A stretch of 64,000 nt of DNA, from positions 1,116,001 through 1,180,000 of the forward strand of contig NZ_CP079107.1 of assembly GCF_019285735.1 (NCBI RefSeq), in the 5' to 3' direction. Each line of letters begins with the position of its first letter. The first letter of the stretch is position 1. The notes under the pieces were generated by a model that searched no databases, was not told where the DNA came from, and saw only the letters and a list, made by a program, of their open reading frames with translations. This DNA is from Paeniglutamicibacter sp. Y32M11 (GTDB lineage: Bacteria > Actinomycetota > Actinomycetes > Actinomycetales > Micrococcaceae). A program made the position numbers and the translations under genes. Shown in pieces: positions 1-7,947 of this stretch.

Positions 1-362
1 GCTGGATGACGTCGGCAGCAATGAAACGACCGAGAGCGTCCGACCCGCCACGGCGTAGAAACTCGCCATTTACTTTTCGCGGTAGATGACGACCGCAATG
101 TATTTTCTTCGATTCATCGAGCAACATTCTTGATAACGTCAAGGCGCATCGTTCGGTGCGGATATCTGCGCGTACGTGGGGAGATATCGAAATTGAGATC
201 CGATATTTGAGCACATCCGTTTGATGAAAGCGTTCGCTGGCAATGGAAGAACTTGGCAAGGAGTTACTCCGCCAACTGGTTTTATTGTGTAATGTGTACC
301 TTATTGGCAGCGGATCGTCGCCGTCATCGCCGTGAATCACTCCCACGACATGAGGATCAAAG
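1..362. other. Gene-free leader region
   Basis: No convincing coding frame is visible on either strand. The stretch is AT-richer than the rest of the window, especially around 270-310, which fits a promoter region for the lipoprotein gene at 363. A GAGGATC Shine-Dalgarno-like sequence lies about 5-11 bases before that ATG. No RNA gene was recognised. Confidence 0.4.
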
Positions 363-1256
363 ATGAAAAAGATAGCTATCTGGACTTTGCCGCTCGCCGC
401 AACGCTCGCATTAACGGGCTGCTCCGGACTTCTGGGTTCCGACTCGGCAGAATCACCGACACCAAGTCCGTCCGCGACAGTAGCCGCCTCCGCGAGCGCA
501 ACAGAGGCGCAACAGCCCTCCGCCAGCCCCACACCGGAAGCCGCCGCAACAACGCCGGCCGCCACCGAAACCACATCCGATGCCGGTTTTAGTTCGTCCT
601 CTGAGTCCTCCAGCGATTCGGCCACGGCGGATGCAGGATCCAATCACTCCGCTTCCGAAGATCAGCTCACTGCCCAAGAACTACTCGAAGTAGCGCAGTC
701 AGTGGAGAGCTACTACGAAAAGGGTGGCGTGCAGATCATCGAAAATGCCGAGCTGAAATCCGCAGCCGCTCAAAGCAAAGAATTGATCGACAGCATGAAG
801 GTCAGCCCCGCCAAATGTGGAGTTTATGCATCATCGGGATCGATGGACTTGATGAACCATATGAACATGGTCTCGGTCAACATTCCCGCCAGCTCCAACG
901 ATGCGGGAATGATGGTGAGCATCGGTTCGTTTGACGACGCCTCAGACGTTGATACCGCGGTGTCCATGGCGGAATCCAGCTCCAAGGACTGTAGCGAATT
1001 CACCATGACCATGAGCGGGCAAGAGATCACCGCGGCCGTGGAAACCGGCAAGGCCAGCACGAAGGCCGAAACCACCATCGCCACCATGACCGAGGTCAAT
1101 ATGGCGGGACAAAAAACCAAGACGATGACGGTTCAGGGGTATGACGGTGTGAACAACATTGGTGTCATCATCGTTAGCCCCAAGGACGCCGATGTCGCGG
1201 TGGCTCAGGCCGAGGAGTACCTGGACCTGGCTCTGCTGCACATGGCCGGTTACTAA
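363..1256 (+). CDS. Secreted lipoprotein of unknown function
   Basis: A 297-residue predicted lipoprotein anchored on the outer face of the membrane. Residues 1-20 form a type II signal peptide: two lysines, a hydrophobic stretch, and a lipobox LTGC with the lipidated cysteine at residue 20. Residues about 22-95 are a Ser/Thr/Ala/Pro-rich linker, the usual spacer through the wall. Residues about 100-297 look like a folded domain with two cysteines (SPAKCGVY and SSKDCSEF) that could pair. The ATG at 363 follows GAGGATC. The family was not recognised; similar Ser-rich lipoproteins of actinobacteria are mostly uncharacterised. It stands alone, with a strong hairpin after it. Confidence 0.8.
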   Translation: MKKIAIWTLPLAATLALTGCSGLLGSDSAESPTPSPSATVAASASATEAQQPSASPTPEAAATTPAATETTSDAGFSSSSESSSDSATADAGSNHSASEDQLTAQELLEVAQSVESYYEKGGVQIIENAELKSAAAQSKELIDSMKVSPAKCGVYASSGSMDLMNHMNMVSVNIPASSNDAGMMVSIGSFDDASDVDTAVSMAESSSKDCSEFTMTMSGQEITAAVETGKASTKAETTIATMTEVNMAGQKTKTMTVQGYDGVNNIGVIIVSPKDADVAVAQAEEYLDLALLHMAGY

Positions 1257-1317
1257 AAAAGATTGACCCACGGTCATCGGGAAGCTCATACGTGTGGTTC
1301 CCCGGTGACGTGATCGC

Positions 1318-1347
1318 CTGCCCGGGTGCCACATGGCACCCGGGCAG
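1318..1347. terminator. 13-bp hairpin downstream of the lipoprotein gene
   Basis: CTGCCCGGGTGCC and GGCACCCGGGCAG are perfect reverse complements around a 4-base loop. No U-tract follows, so it may act as a rho-assisted or processing hairpin. The rest of the 1257-1559 gap carries two smaller stems in the proS leader: CACACCA/TGGTGTG (1392-1409) and CGTGAGG/CCTCACG (1418-1449). No T-box specifier structure was recognised there. Confidence 0.6.
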
Positions 1348-1559
1348 CGACGTAAGATAGGGGAAGTGCCTTGCTGCTCCACGCTGCCCTGCACACCATT
1401 TTTGGTGTGGCAGAAATCGTGAGGTGGTTGGCCGCAGCGCTGCCTCACGAAAATCCCCTTTGAGATTTACTTCGAGCGGTGTGCGCCGGCTGCACAAACG
1501 ATTTGTCTGCCCCCACTATGTTGTGGTCTGGAAACAGGCCGCGGAAATGGAAAGTTAGC

Positions 1560-3359
1560 GTGGTTCTTAAGCTCTCCACCCTATTCCTGCGCACGCTGCG
1601 CGAAGATCCGGTAGATGCCGAGGTCGCCAGCCACAAGCTGCTGATCCGCGCCGGATACATTCGCCGTGCCGCTCCCGGAATTTACACCTGGCTGCCACTG
1701 GGCCTGCGCGTCCTGGGCAAGGTGGAAGCCATCATCCGCGAGGAAATGAACGCCATTGGAGCTCAGGAAGTTCACTTCCCGGCACTGCTGCCGCGCGAAC
1801 CGTACGAAACCACGGGCCGCTGGACCGAATATGGTGACGGACTTTTCCGCCTGACCGACCGCAAGGGTGCCGACTACCTGTTGGCCCCGACCCACGAGGA
1901 AATGTTCACCCTCCTGGTGAAAGACCTCTACAGCTCCTACAAGGATCTGCCGGCCTACCTGTACCAGATCCAGAACAAGTACCGCGATGAGGCACGTCCC
2001 CGCGCGGGCCTGCTGCGCGGGCGCGAATTCATCATGAAGGACTCCTACTCCTTCAACATTGATGATGAGGGACTCGAAGAGGCCTACCAGGCACACCGTG
2101 GCGCTTACCTGAAGATCTTCTCCCGTTTGGGTCTGGAAGTTCTGCCGGTCTTCGCCACCGCCGGTGCCATGGGCGGCTCAAAGTCCGAGGAATTCTTGCA
2201 CCCGACTCCGATCGGTGAGGACACCTTCGTCCGCTCCGCCGGCGGCTACGCTGCCAACGTTGAGGCGGTGACCACCGTTGTACCGGCGGACATTGACTTC
2301 ACCAACGCCGCCGCCTTCGAGGTCAAGGAAACCCCGAACACTCCGACCATCGAGACTCTGGTCAACTGCGCCAACGAGGTTGCCCCGCGCGCCGAAGGCG
2401 CCTGGAGCGCAGCCGACACCCTGAAAAACGTGGTGCTGGCGGCCAAGCTGCCCACCGGCGAACGCCAGCTGGTAGCCATCGGGCTGCCCGGGGATCGCAA
2501 TGTGGACCTCAAGCGGGTTGAGGCCAACATCGCCGCCCACCTGGAAATCGGTGGCGAGGTGGAAATCGAGGCAGCAACCGAGGATGACCTCAAGAAGAAC
2601 CCGACACTGATCAAGGGCTACATCGGCCCGGGCCTGGGTCAAGACGCCAAGGTACTCGGCCTTGAAGGAAGCTCCAAGATCCTGTTCCTGCTTGACCCGC
2701 GCGTGGTCTCGGGAACCAGCTGGATCACCGGCGCCAACGAAGCCGGCAAGCACGTCTTCGGCCTGGTCGCAGGGCGCGACTTCACCGCCGACGGCACCAT
2801 CGAGTGTGTTGAGGTACTGGCCGGAGATCAGGCACCGGACGGTTCCGGACCGCTGGAAACCGCCCGCGGCATCGAGATGGGTCACATCTTCCAGCTCGGC
2901 CGCAAGTACGCCGAGGCCCTAGACCTGAAGGTGCTAGACCAGAACGGCAAGCTCAAGGTGGTCACCATGGGCTCCTACGGCGTGGGCGTCACCCGGGCCG
3001 TGGCGGCCCTGGCCGAATCCAATCACGACGAGAACGGCCTGGTCTGGCCGCGCAACGTGGCCCCGGCCGACGTGCACCTGGTCGTCACCGGCAAGCAGGT
3101 TGAACTCTTCGAGGCAGCCCAGAAGATCGCCGATGAGCTGCACGCAGCGGGCGTGGAGGTCATCTACGATGATCGTCCCAAGGTTTCGGCCGGCGTGAAG
3201 TTCTCCGACGCCGAACTGATCGGTGTTCCGACCATTGTGGTCATCGGCCGCGGCTTGGCCGACGGTGTGGTTGAGGTCAAGGACCGCGCCACGGGTGAGC
3301 GAAGCGACGTCGCGGTAGACGAAGTGGTTGCGCAGCTGATTGCTCTGGCCAAGAGCTAA
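1560..3359 (+). CDS. proS: Prolyl-tRNA synthetase
   Basis: Class II aminoacyl-tRNA synthetase that charges tRNA-Pro in the cytosol. It is the bacterial type with an inserted editing domain (about residues 225-390) between motifs 2 and 3, and a C-terminal anticodon-binding domain (about 490-595). The N-terminus [13 protein letters not shown] and the motif-2 region [16 protein letters not shown] are typical. The GTG at 1560 is chosen because translation from it gives the family's normal start (MVLKLSTLF) and it follows a GGAAATGGAAA purine run. An upstream start at 1479 would add 27 unconserved residues. At 599 residues it has normal length. The next gene starts two bases after its stop. Confidence 0.95.
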   Translation: MVLKLSTLFLRTLREDPVDAEVASHKLLIRAGYIRRAAPGIYTWLPLGLRVLGKVEAIIREEMNAIGAQEVHFPALLPREPYETTGRWTEYGDGLFRLTDRKGADYLLAPTHEEMFTLLVKDLYSSYKDLPAYLYQIQNKYRDEARPRAGLLRGREFIMKDSYSFNIDDEGLEEAYQAHRGAYLKIFSRLGLEVLPVFATAGAMGGSKSEEFLHPTPIGEDTFVRSAGGYAANVEAVTTVVPADIDFTNAAAFEVKETPNTPTIETLVNCANEVAPRAEGAWSAADTLKNVVLAAKLPTGERQLVAIGLPGDRNVDLKRVEANIAAHLEIGGEVEIEAATEDDLKKNPTLIKGYIGPGLGQDAKVLGLEGSSKILFLLDPRVVSGTSWITGANEAGKHVFGLVAGRDFTADGTIECVEVLAGDQAPDGSGPLETARGIEMGHIFQLGRKYAEALDLKVLDQNGKLKVVTMGSYGVGVTRAVAALAESNHDENGLVWPRNVAPADVHLVVTGKQVELFEAAQKIADELHAAGVEVIYDDRPKVSAGVKFSDAELIGVPTIVVIGRGLADGVVEVKDRATGERSDVAVDEVVAQLIALAKS

Positions 3360-3361
3360 GC

Positions 3362-4177
3362 GTGATTGAAGCAGCAACTTTGCTGGATGGTTCCGGGCTC
3401 CAGGGAATGGAGCCCGGAACCATCGCGCTCATTGTGTTGGCAGGTTTTGCTGCCGGCTGGGTTGACGCGGTGGTTGGCGGCGGGGGACTGCTCCAGCTTC
3501 CGGCGCTGTTGCTGGTGCCGGGGATCTCCCCGGTGCAGGCCCTGGCCACCAACAAGTTGGGCTCGATCTTCGGGACCACCACCAGTGCCGTGACCTATTA
3601 CCGGCGCGCGCACCCGGATCTGAAGACCGCCATTCCCATGGCCATGGTGGCGTTGGCGGGCTCCTTCGGTGGGGCCATTTTGGCCACGTTGCTGCCGGCC
3701 GAGGTCATCAAACCGGTCATCATCGCCGCACTTATTGCCGTGGGCCTCTTTACCGTCTTTCGGCCAAGTGCCGGTGAGCTCACGCAGTTGCGCTATACCG
3801 GCTCGCGGCACTACGCGGTGGCGGGTGTCATTGGCTTGGTCATCGGTGGTTATGACGGGCTGATTGGCCCGGGCACCGGATCGTTTTTGATCATCGCCAT
3901 GGTTGCGCTGCTGGGCTACAACTTCCTGGCGGCCAGTGCCAAGGCCAAGATCGTGAACATGGCCACCAACCTCGGTGCGCTGGCATTTTTCCTTCCCACC
4001 GGGCATCTGCTCTGGGGGATCGGGTTGGTGTTGGGCGCGGCGAACATGGTCGGTGGCTACCTGGGCGCGCGGATGGCGGTGTCCAAGGGCAGCAAGTTCA
4101 TCCGGATCGTTTTCTTGAGCGTTGTTGGCGCGCTAATCATCAAGCTCGGTTACGACGTGCTGTTCCCCGCCGCGTAG
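3362..4177 (+). CDS. TSUP family (TauE/SafE-like) membrane transporter
   Basis: A 271-residue integral membrane protein with about eight hydrophobic segments. The N-terminal signature GWVDAVVGGGGLLQLPALL and the repeat-like second-half motif IGGYDGLIGPGTGSFL are diagnostic of the TSUP (DUF81, TauE/SafE) family, which exports sulfite or organosulfur anions. Substrate specificity cannot be read from the sequence. The GTG start lies two bases after the proS stop, so the two genes are probably cotranscribed. A bidirectional terminator follows. Confidence 0.88.
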   Translation: MIEAATLLDGSGLQGMEPGTIALIVLAGFAAGWVDAVVGGGGLLQLPALLLVPGISPVQALATNKLGSIFGTTTSAVTYYRRAHPDLKTAIPMAMVALAGSFGGAILATLLPAEVIKPVIIAALIAVGLFTVFRPSAGELTQLRYTGSRHYAVAGVIGLVIGGYDGLIGPGTGSFLIIAMVALLGYNFLAASAKAKIVNMATNLGALAFFLPTGHLLWGIGLVLGAANMVGGYLGARMAVSKGSKFIRIVFLSVVGALIIKLGYDVLFPAA

Positions 4178-4239
4178 GCAGCTGCTCAACCCGGCAACCG
4201 GTTCAGTGCCGAGTGCCTAAAGGGCTTGGTCTATACAGC

Positions 4240-4298
4240 AAGGGTGGCTCTGGTGAACGTGGAGATCTCCACGTCCACCAGAGCCACCCTTGTGTTTT
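4240..4298. terminator. Bidirectional terminator between convergent genes
   Basis: A long nested hairpin: the outer arms AAGGGTGGCTCTGGTG and CACCAGAGCCACCCTT are exact complements, and the inner segment ACGTGGAGATCTCCACGT is itself a perfect palindrome. TTTT follows on the plus strand. It separates the plus-strand TSUP gene from the minus-strand DUF4439-like gene. Confidence 0.85.
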
Positions 4299-4322
4299 AA
4301 CCGCTCAGGCGCCGTTGTGCGG

Positions 4323-5576
4323 CTAACCGGCGGGTGTGCCGGAGGTATCGGCGGCGGTTTCCGCGGTGGCAGGCTCGACCGCGGTGAAGTCCACGGTCTG
4401 ACCGCTGAGCTGCCGAGCAGCCAACGCCTGGGAGTAGGCGGCGCTCAGAAGATACATCCGGGCCTCCCCGCTTTGGCCAGCAGCCCCGTCACGGAGCAGC
4501 AACGCCAATTGCCCCTCACCGCTACGCGCCGCATCCATCGGGTTCTTTACCGCGTCCTTGGGTAACTGATACGCGGCCTGGCGCAATGGTGCACAGTCAT
4601 GATCGGCATTCAGCTTCGTCTCCAGCGCCGAAGCGAAATCCACCAGCACCTCCGAACGCTCCCATGCCGTGCTGCGCAGCTCGCCACCGGTCCGTGCGCC
4701 AGCAACGTTGTAGGCATAACCCATGCGGTAGGCGGCATCAACGATGCCAACTAGCTCAGCGCCGGAACCGCTCGCAGCCGTGTCCGTGGTGGTGGCAGTG
4801 GTGGTCAGAGGCGGACAGGCGTCCACGACGAACGCGGGCATCGACGCCAGTGCCGCCCGATCCACGGTTGGACCCTGCTTCGCGGTCGTGCTCGCGGCTG
4901 CCTCGGTTGATGCTTCTAGTTCCGTGAGGGGCGAGGGCAGGGCGTTGAGCGTCGCATCACTGGCCCCACTGGCGGCCAGCACAGTGCGGGCCTGAAGCAC
5001 CAGCTCGATGCCCGATCCCGAAAGTCTCCGGGCCTCCTGCTCCTGCGCACTCAGTGCCGCTGTCAGCAGGCCACTACCCGTCTGGGCCAGCTCGGTAGAA
5101 AACTCCGAGACGCTCAGCGGTGGGATCGCGGCGACGGGTGCGGGCTCCGAATCTTGGTCGGAGCCGGGGCTTTGTGCGGTCTCGAGGGCGGCCAAAGTGC
5201 CGGGTGTGAGTAATTCGACATGCTCCCGAAGCATCGCCTGCGTCGCGGCTAAAGCCGTGGTCGTTTTTGCGCCGGTCGAGGCGTCGGGGAACCGCAGCAT
5301 CTGCGTGACGGACGCGAGCATAAGGGGTAGTTCATCGGTGGCTTTTGGCTCCGGAATAACTACCGGCTCGGTACCCAAAATTCGCTGCCATGTAGGGGTT
5401 TCCCGGTTCATGAAGATCCCGGTACCGAGCGTCGCTCCGGCCACCAGCACCCCCACCACCAGCACCGTGAGACGGCGGCGCGCAAACTGGGCACGGCGCC
5501 CGGTCGAATCGGTACTTTTGGGGTTACGTGGCTGCTTATCCATCCCCTTGATCATCCCATGAGTGGTCCTCGGCAC
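4323..5576 (-). CDS. Membrane-anchored protein with ferritin-like DUF4439-type C-terminal domain
   Basis: A protein of up to 417 residues with an N-terminal basic stretch (GRRAQFARRRL), one transmembrane or signal helix (about residues 33-53), a long Ala/Thr-rich extracellular segment and a C-terminal helical domain (about 275-400). That domain (AAYRMGYAYNVAGARTGG, then a Leu/Ala-rich helix pair) resembles DUF4439, a ferritin-like four-helix domain often found beside rimP in Micrococcaceae. No function is known. The start is uncertain: GTG at 5576, ATG at 5555 and ATG at 5543 are all in frame, and none has an ideal Shine-Dalgarno spacing. It is divergent from rimP. Confidence 0.7.
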   Translation of the reverse strand: MPRTTHGMIKGMDKQPRNPKSTDSTGRRAQFARRRLTVLVVGVLVAGATLGTGIFMNRETPTWQRILGTEPVVIPEPKATDELPLMLASVTQMLRFPDASTGAKTTTALAATQAMLREHVELLTPGTLAALETAQSPGSDQDSEPAPVAAIPPLSVSEFSTELAQTGSGLLTAALSAQEQEARRLSGSGIELVLQARTVLAASGASDATLNALPSPLTELEASTEAAASTTAKQGPTVDRAALASMPAFVVDACPPLTTTATTTDTAASGSGAELVGIVDAAYRMGYAYNVAGARTGGELRSTAWERSEVLVDFASALETKLNADHDCAPLRQAAYQLPKDAVKNPMDAARSGEGQLALLLRDGAAGQSGEARMYLLSAAYSQALAARQLSGQTVDFTAVEPATAETAADTSGTPAG

Positions 5577-5662
5577 GGATTTGTGCCACGCGGTGGAAGA
5601 CGTAGGGGCACAAAAGTCGCTACCCTAGGATTCACAACATCGAATAATGTGGGAGGACTTTC

Positions 5663-6241
5663 ATGACCGGTAACACGGCAGACACCCAGCTCGAGGCAGA
5701 ACGCCTCACCAAGCTACTGGAGCCCACCGTCGCCTCCCACCAGCTTGTACTTGAAGAAGTACAGGTTCGCAAGGCTGGGGACCAGCGCATCGTGCACGTG
5801 GTCATCGATTTGATCGACGGCACCGACGGCATCGTGCTTGACCAGATTGCGGAGGTGTCCCGCTCGATCTCCGAGGCCCTGGATACCGATCCGTTTGATA
5901 CCTCCGCTCCGTACGAGTTGGAAGTTTCCTCTCCCGGAACCTCACGCCCCTTGACCTTGCCGCGCCACTGGCACCGCAATGTCGGGCGCCTGGTCAAGGT
6001 GAACGTGATCGGCGAGGACAACCTGCTCGGACGCTTGATCGAGGTGACCGATTCCGGGATCACCATCATTCCGGACATCCCGGTCAAAAAAGGCATGAAG
6101 CCCAAGGTCGGCGAACCCCGCACCCTGGCATTTGAAGTGATCCGCCGCGGCAACGTCGAGGTGGATTTTGCACGCGCCGAGAGCGCGGACATCACAGCCA
6201 TTGAGCTGGATGACGAAGACGAAGAAAACGTGGAGGCCTGA
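5663..6241 (+). CDS. rimP: Ribosome maturation factor RimP
   Basis: Assists assembly of the 30S subunit. The 192 residues contain the RimP N-terminal domain ([22 protein letters not shown]) and the SPGTSRPL signature that links it to the C-terminal SH3-like domain, followed by an acidic actinobacterial tail ([10 protein letters not shown]). The ATG at 5663 follows GGGAGGAC at good spacing, and CTAGGAT about 35 bases upstream could be the -10 element. It is the first gene of the rimP-nusA unit; nusA begins one base after its stop. Confidence 0.93.
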   Translation: MTGNTADTQLEAERLTKLLEPTVASHQLVLEEVQVRKAGDQRIVHVVIDLIDGTDGIVLDQIAEVSRSISEALDTDPFDTSAPYELEVSSPGTSRPLTLPRHWHRNVGRLVKVNVIGEDNLLGRLIEVTDSGITIIPDIPVKKGMKPKVGEPRTLAFEVIRRGNVEVDFARAESADITAIELDDEDEENVEA

Positions 6242-6242
6242 G

Positions 6243-7217
6243 TTGGACATTGATATGAGCGCGCTGCGCATGCTGGAGCGCGAACGGGAAATCCCGATCG
6301 AGGTTCTCATCCCCACCATTGAGCAGGCATTGCTCATTGCGTACCAGAAGTCTCCCGGAGCGATGCCGCAGGCACGCGCCGAGGTTGACCGCCGCAACGG
6401 CCACGTGACGATCTTCGCCACCGAAACCGAAGAAGACGGCACCGTGGTGGGCGAGTTTGACGACACCCCCACCGGATTCGGCCGCATCGCCGCATCCACC
6501 GCACGCCAGATCATCCTGCAGCGCTTGCGCGATGCCGAGGATGACAACGTCGTGGGTGAATTCAAGAACAAGATCGGCGAGATCGTCTCCGGACAGATCC
6601 AGCAGGGCAACAACCCGATCATGATCCAGGTGAACCTGGGTACCGTCGAGGCCTTGCTGCCACCACCGGAGCAGGTCCCGGGCGAGAAGTACACCCACGG
6701 CAACCGCATCCGTTGCTACGTCGTGGATGTTAACCGTGGCCCCAAGGGTCCGTCCGTTACGCTCTCGCGTTCACACCCGAACCTGGTTCGTCGCCTCTTT
6801 GAACTTGAGGTCCCGGAGATCGCCGACGGCGCCGTGGAAATCATGGCGCTGGCCCGCGAAGCCGGACACCGCACCAAGATTGCCGTGCAGGGCAACATCG
6901 CCGGCGTTAACGCCAAGGGCGCCTGCATCGGTGAAATGGGTTCGCGTGTGCGTGCGGTGATGACCGAGCTGAATGACGAGAAGATCGACATTGTTGACTA
7001 CAACGAGGATCCGGCGAAGTTCATCGCTTCGGCACTGTCCCCGTCGAAGGTCGTTTCGGTGACCATCACCGATCCCGACACCCGCTCGGCCCGCGTTGTG
7101 GTTCCCGATTACCAGCTCTCGCTGGCCATCGGCAAGGAGGGGCAGAACGCCCGTCTGGCCGCCAAGCTCACCGGTTGGCGCATCGACATCATCTCGGATG
7201 CCGTAGACGCTAAGTAG
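6243..7217 (+). CDS. nusA: Transcription termination/antitermination factor NusA
   Basis: Binds RNA polymerase and nascent RNA to modulate pausing, termination and antitermination. Domain order is N-terminal polymerase-binding domain (about residues 1-110), S1 domain (about 115-190, with VTLSRSHP at its end) and two KH domains ([16 protein letters not shown] and the C-terminal [21 protein letters not shown]). It ends after KH2, as in other actinobacteria, lacking the acidic repeats of E. coli NusA. The TTG at 6243 is chosen because it gives the conserved LDIDMSAL N-terminus and GGAGG lies 6 bases upstream, inside the rimP end. Longer upstream starts would overlap rimP. Confidence 0.93.
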   Translation: MDIDMSALRMLEREREIPIEVLIPTIEQALLIAYQKSPGAMPQARAEVDRRNGHVTIFATETEEDGTVVGEFDDTPTGFGRIAASTARQIILQRLRDAEDDNVVGEFKNKIGEIVSGQIQQGNNPIMIQVNLGTVEALLPPPEQVPGEKYTHGNRIRCYVVDVNRGPKGPSVTLSRSHPNLVRRLFELEVPEIADGAVEIMALAREAGHRTKIAVQGNIAGVNAKGACIGEMGSRVRAVMTELNDEKIDIVDYNEDPAKFIASALSPSKVVSVTITDPDTRSARVVVPDYQLSLAIGKEGQNARLAAKLTGWRIDIISDAVDAK

Positions 7218-7228
7218 TTCATGCGCTG

Positions 7229-7305
7229 GGCCGTCGCGCCCCCGCTACCCGCCGGACACCCTAGGTGCACCGGCCCCAGGGTAGTCGGGACGCGGCGGCC
7301 TTTTT
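7229..7305 (+). terminator. Terminator or attenuator between nusA and ylxR
   Basis: GGCCGTCGCG pairs with CGCGGCGGCC (one G-U), an inner CTACCC pairs with GGGTAG, and TTTTT follows directly. This is a classical intrinsic terminator located inside what is usually one translation operon. Confidence 0.75.
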
Positions 7306-7439
7306 GCGCCTCGCGGCTTCCTCGGGGCGAGGCTCCGCATTGTGGGCCAGGGCACGCTCCACGAAATCGCGAAACGCGCTAGACTTATCTGTGGTCCACT
7401 GTGCAACGTGGTAAATCAAATGCGGGAGAAGATCCGAAC

Positions 7440-7769
7440 GTGTCATTGCAGCAACAGCCGCAGCGCACGTGCATTGGTTGCCGCGAGGTGGTGGACCAGA
7501 ACCAGCTGAAGCGCTGGGTGTTGACGGTCGAGAATGGCAAATCCATTCCCGTGCCGGATCCTACTCGGAGCTTCGCCGGGCGAGGTGCTTGGCTGCACCC
7601 GAACCCGGATTGTGCTCAACGCGCCGTGAAGCGCGGAGCATTCGCGCGGTCTTTCAGGACGAACGTGGATGTTTCCGCTCTGGTATCGGAGTCGAGGGCC
7701 AAGGACAGGACCCAACCTGGGAAACCGGCCTTTACGAACGTCCAACCTGAAAGCGGGTCAGAAAACTGA
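7440..7769 (+). CDS. ylxR: YlxR family RNA-binding protein
   Basis: A small basic protein of 109 residues from the GTG at 7440. The family signature RTCIGCREV sits near residue 9, followed by the conserved GRGAWLHP and a C-terminal basic helix (CAQRAVKRGAFARSF). YlxR (RnpM) family proteins bind RNA, and in Bacillus RnpM binds RNase P. The gene is always close to nusA and infB. An earlier in-frame GTG at 7401 would add 13 residues; 7440 is preferred because of GGGAGAAG upstream and agreement with family starts. It has its own upstream AT-rich region (CTAGACTTATCT near 7380) that may be a promoter after the nusA terminator. Confidence 0.88.
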   Translation: MSLQQQPQRTCIGCREVVDQNQLKRWVLTVENGKSIPVPDPTRSFAGRGAWLHPNPDCAQRAVKRGAFARSFRTNVDVSALVSESRAKDRTQPGKPAFTNVQPESGSEN

Positions 7770-7907
7770 TGGAAACCCGATGAGTTCCAAGCGATGAGCG
7801 CCTAACGATGACACATCGGTTAAGCGCCACAGCGCCTGTGGCATCCGATTTGGATGCTGGGCTAGACAGTAAACGTTGGTTCGTGCCAAAAACTTTTTAA
7901 AAGTGGG

Positions 7908-7947
7908 CGCGGACCTTCAGACAGGAGAAATGTGGCTAAGGTCCGCG
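7908..7947 (+). promoter_or_regulatory. 10-bp hairpin whose loop holds the infB ribosome-binding site and start codon
   Basis: CGCGGACCTT (7908-7917) is perfectly complementary to AAGGTCCGCG (7938-7947). The right arm lies in infB codons 3-6. The 20-base loop contains AGGAGAAA and the GTG start. Such a structure could tune translation initiation of infB. Pairing is read directly; the regulatory role is inferred. Confidence 0.5.

Noticed and set aside
1380-1559. Possible T-box leader before proS
   Set aside because: Two small hairpins are present, but no T-box sequence or antiterminator/terminator pair with a U-tract was found.
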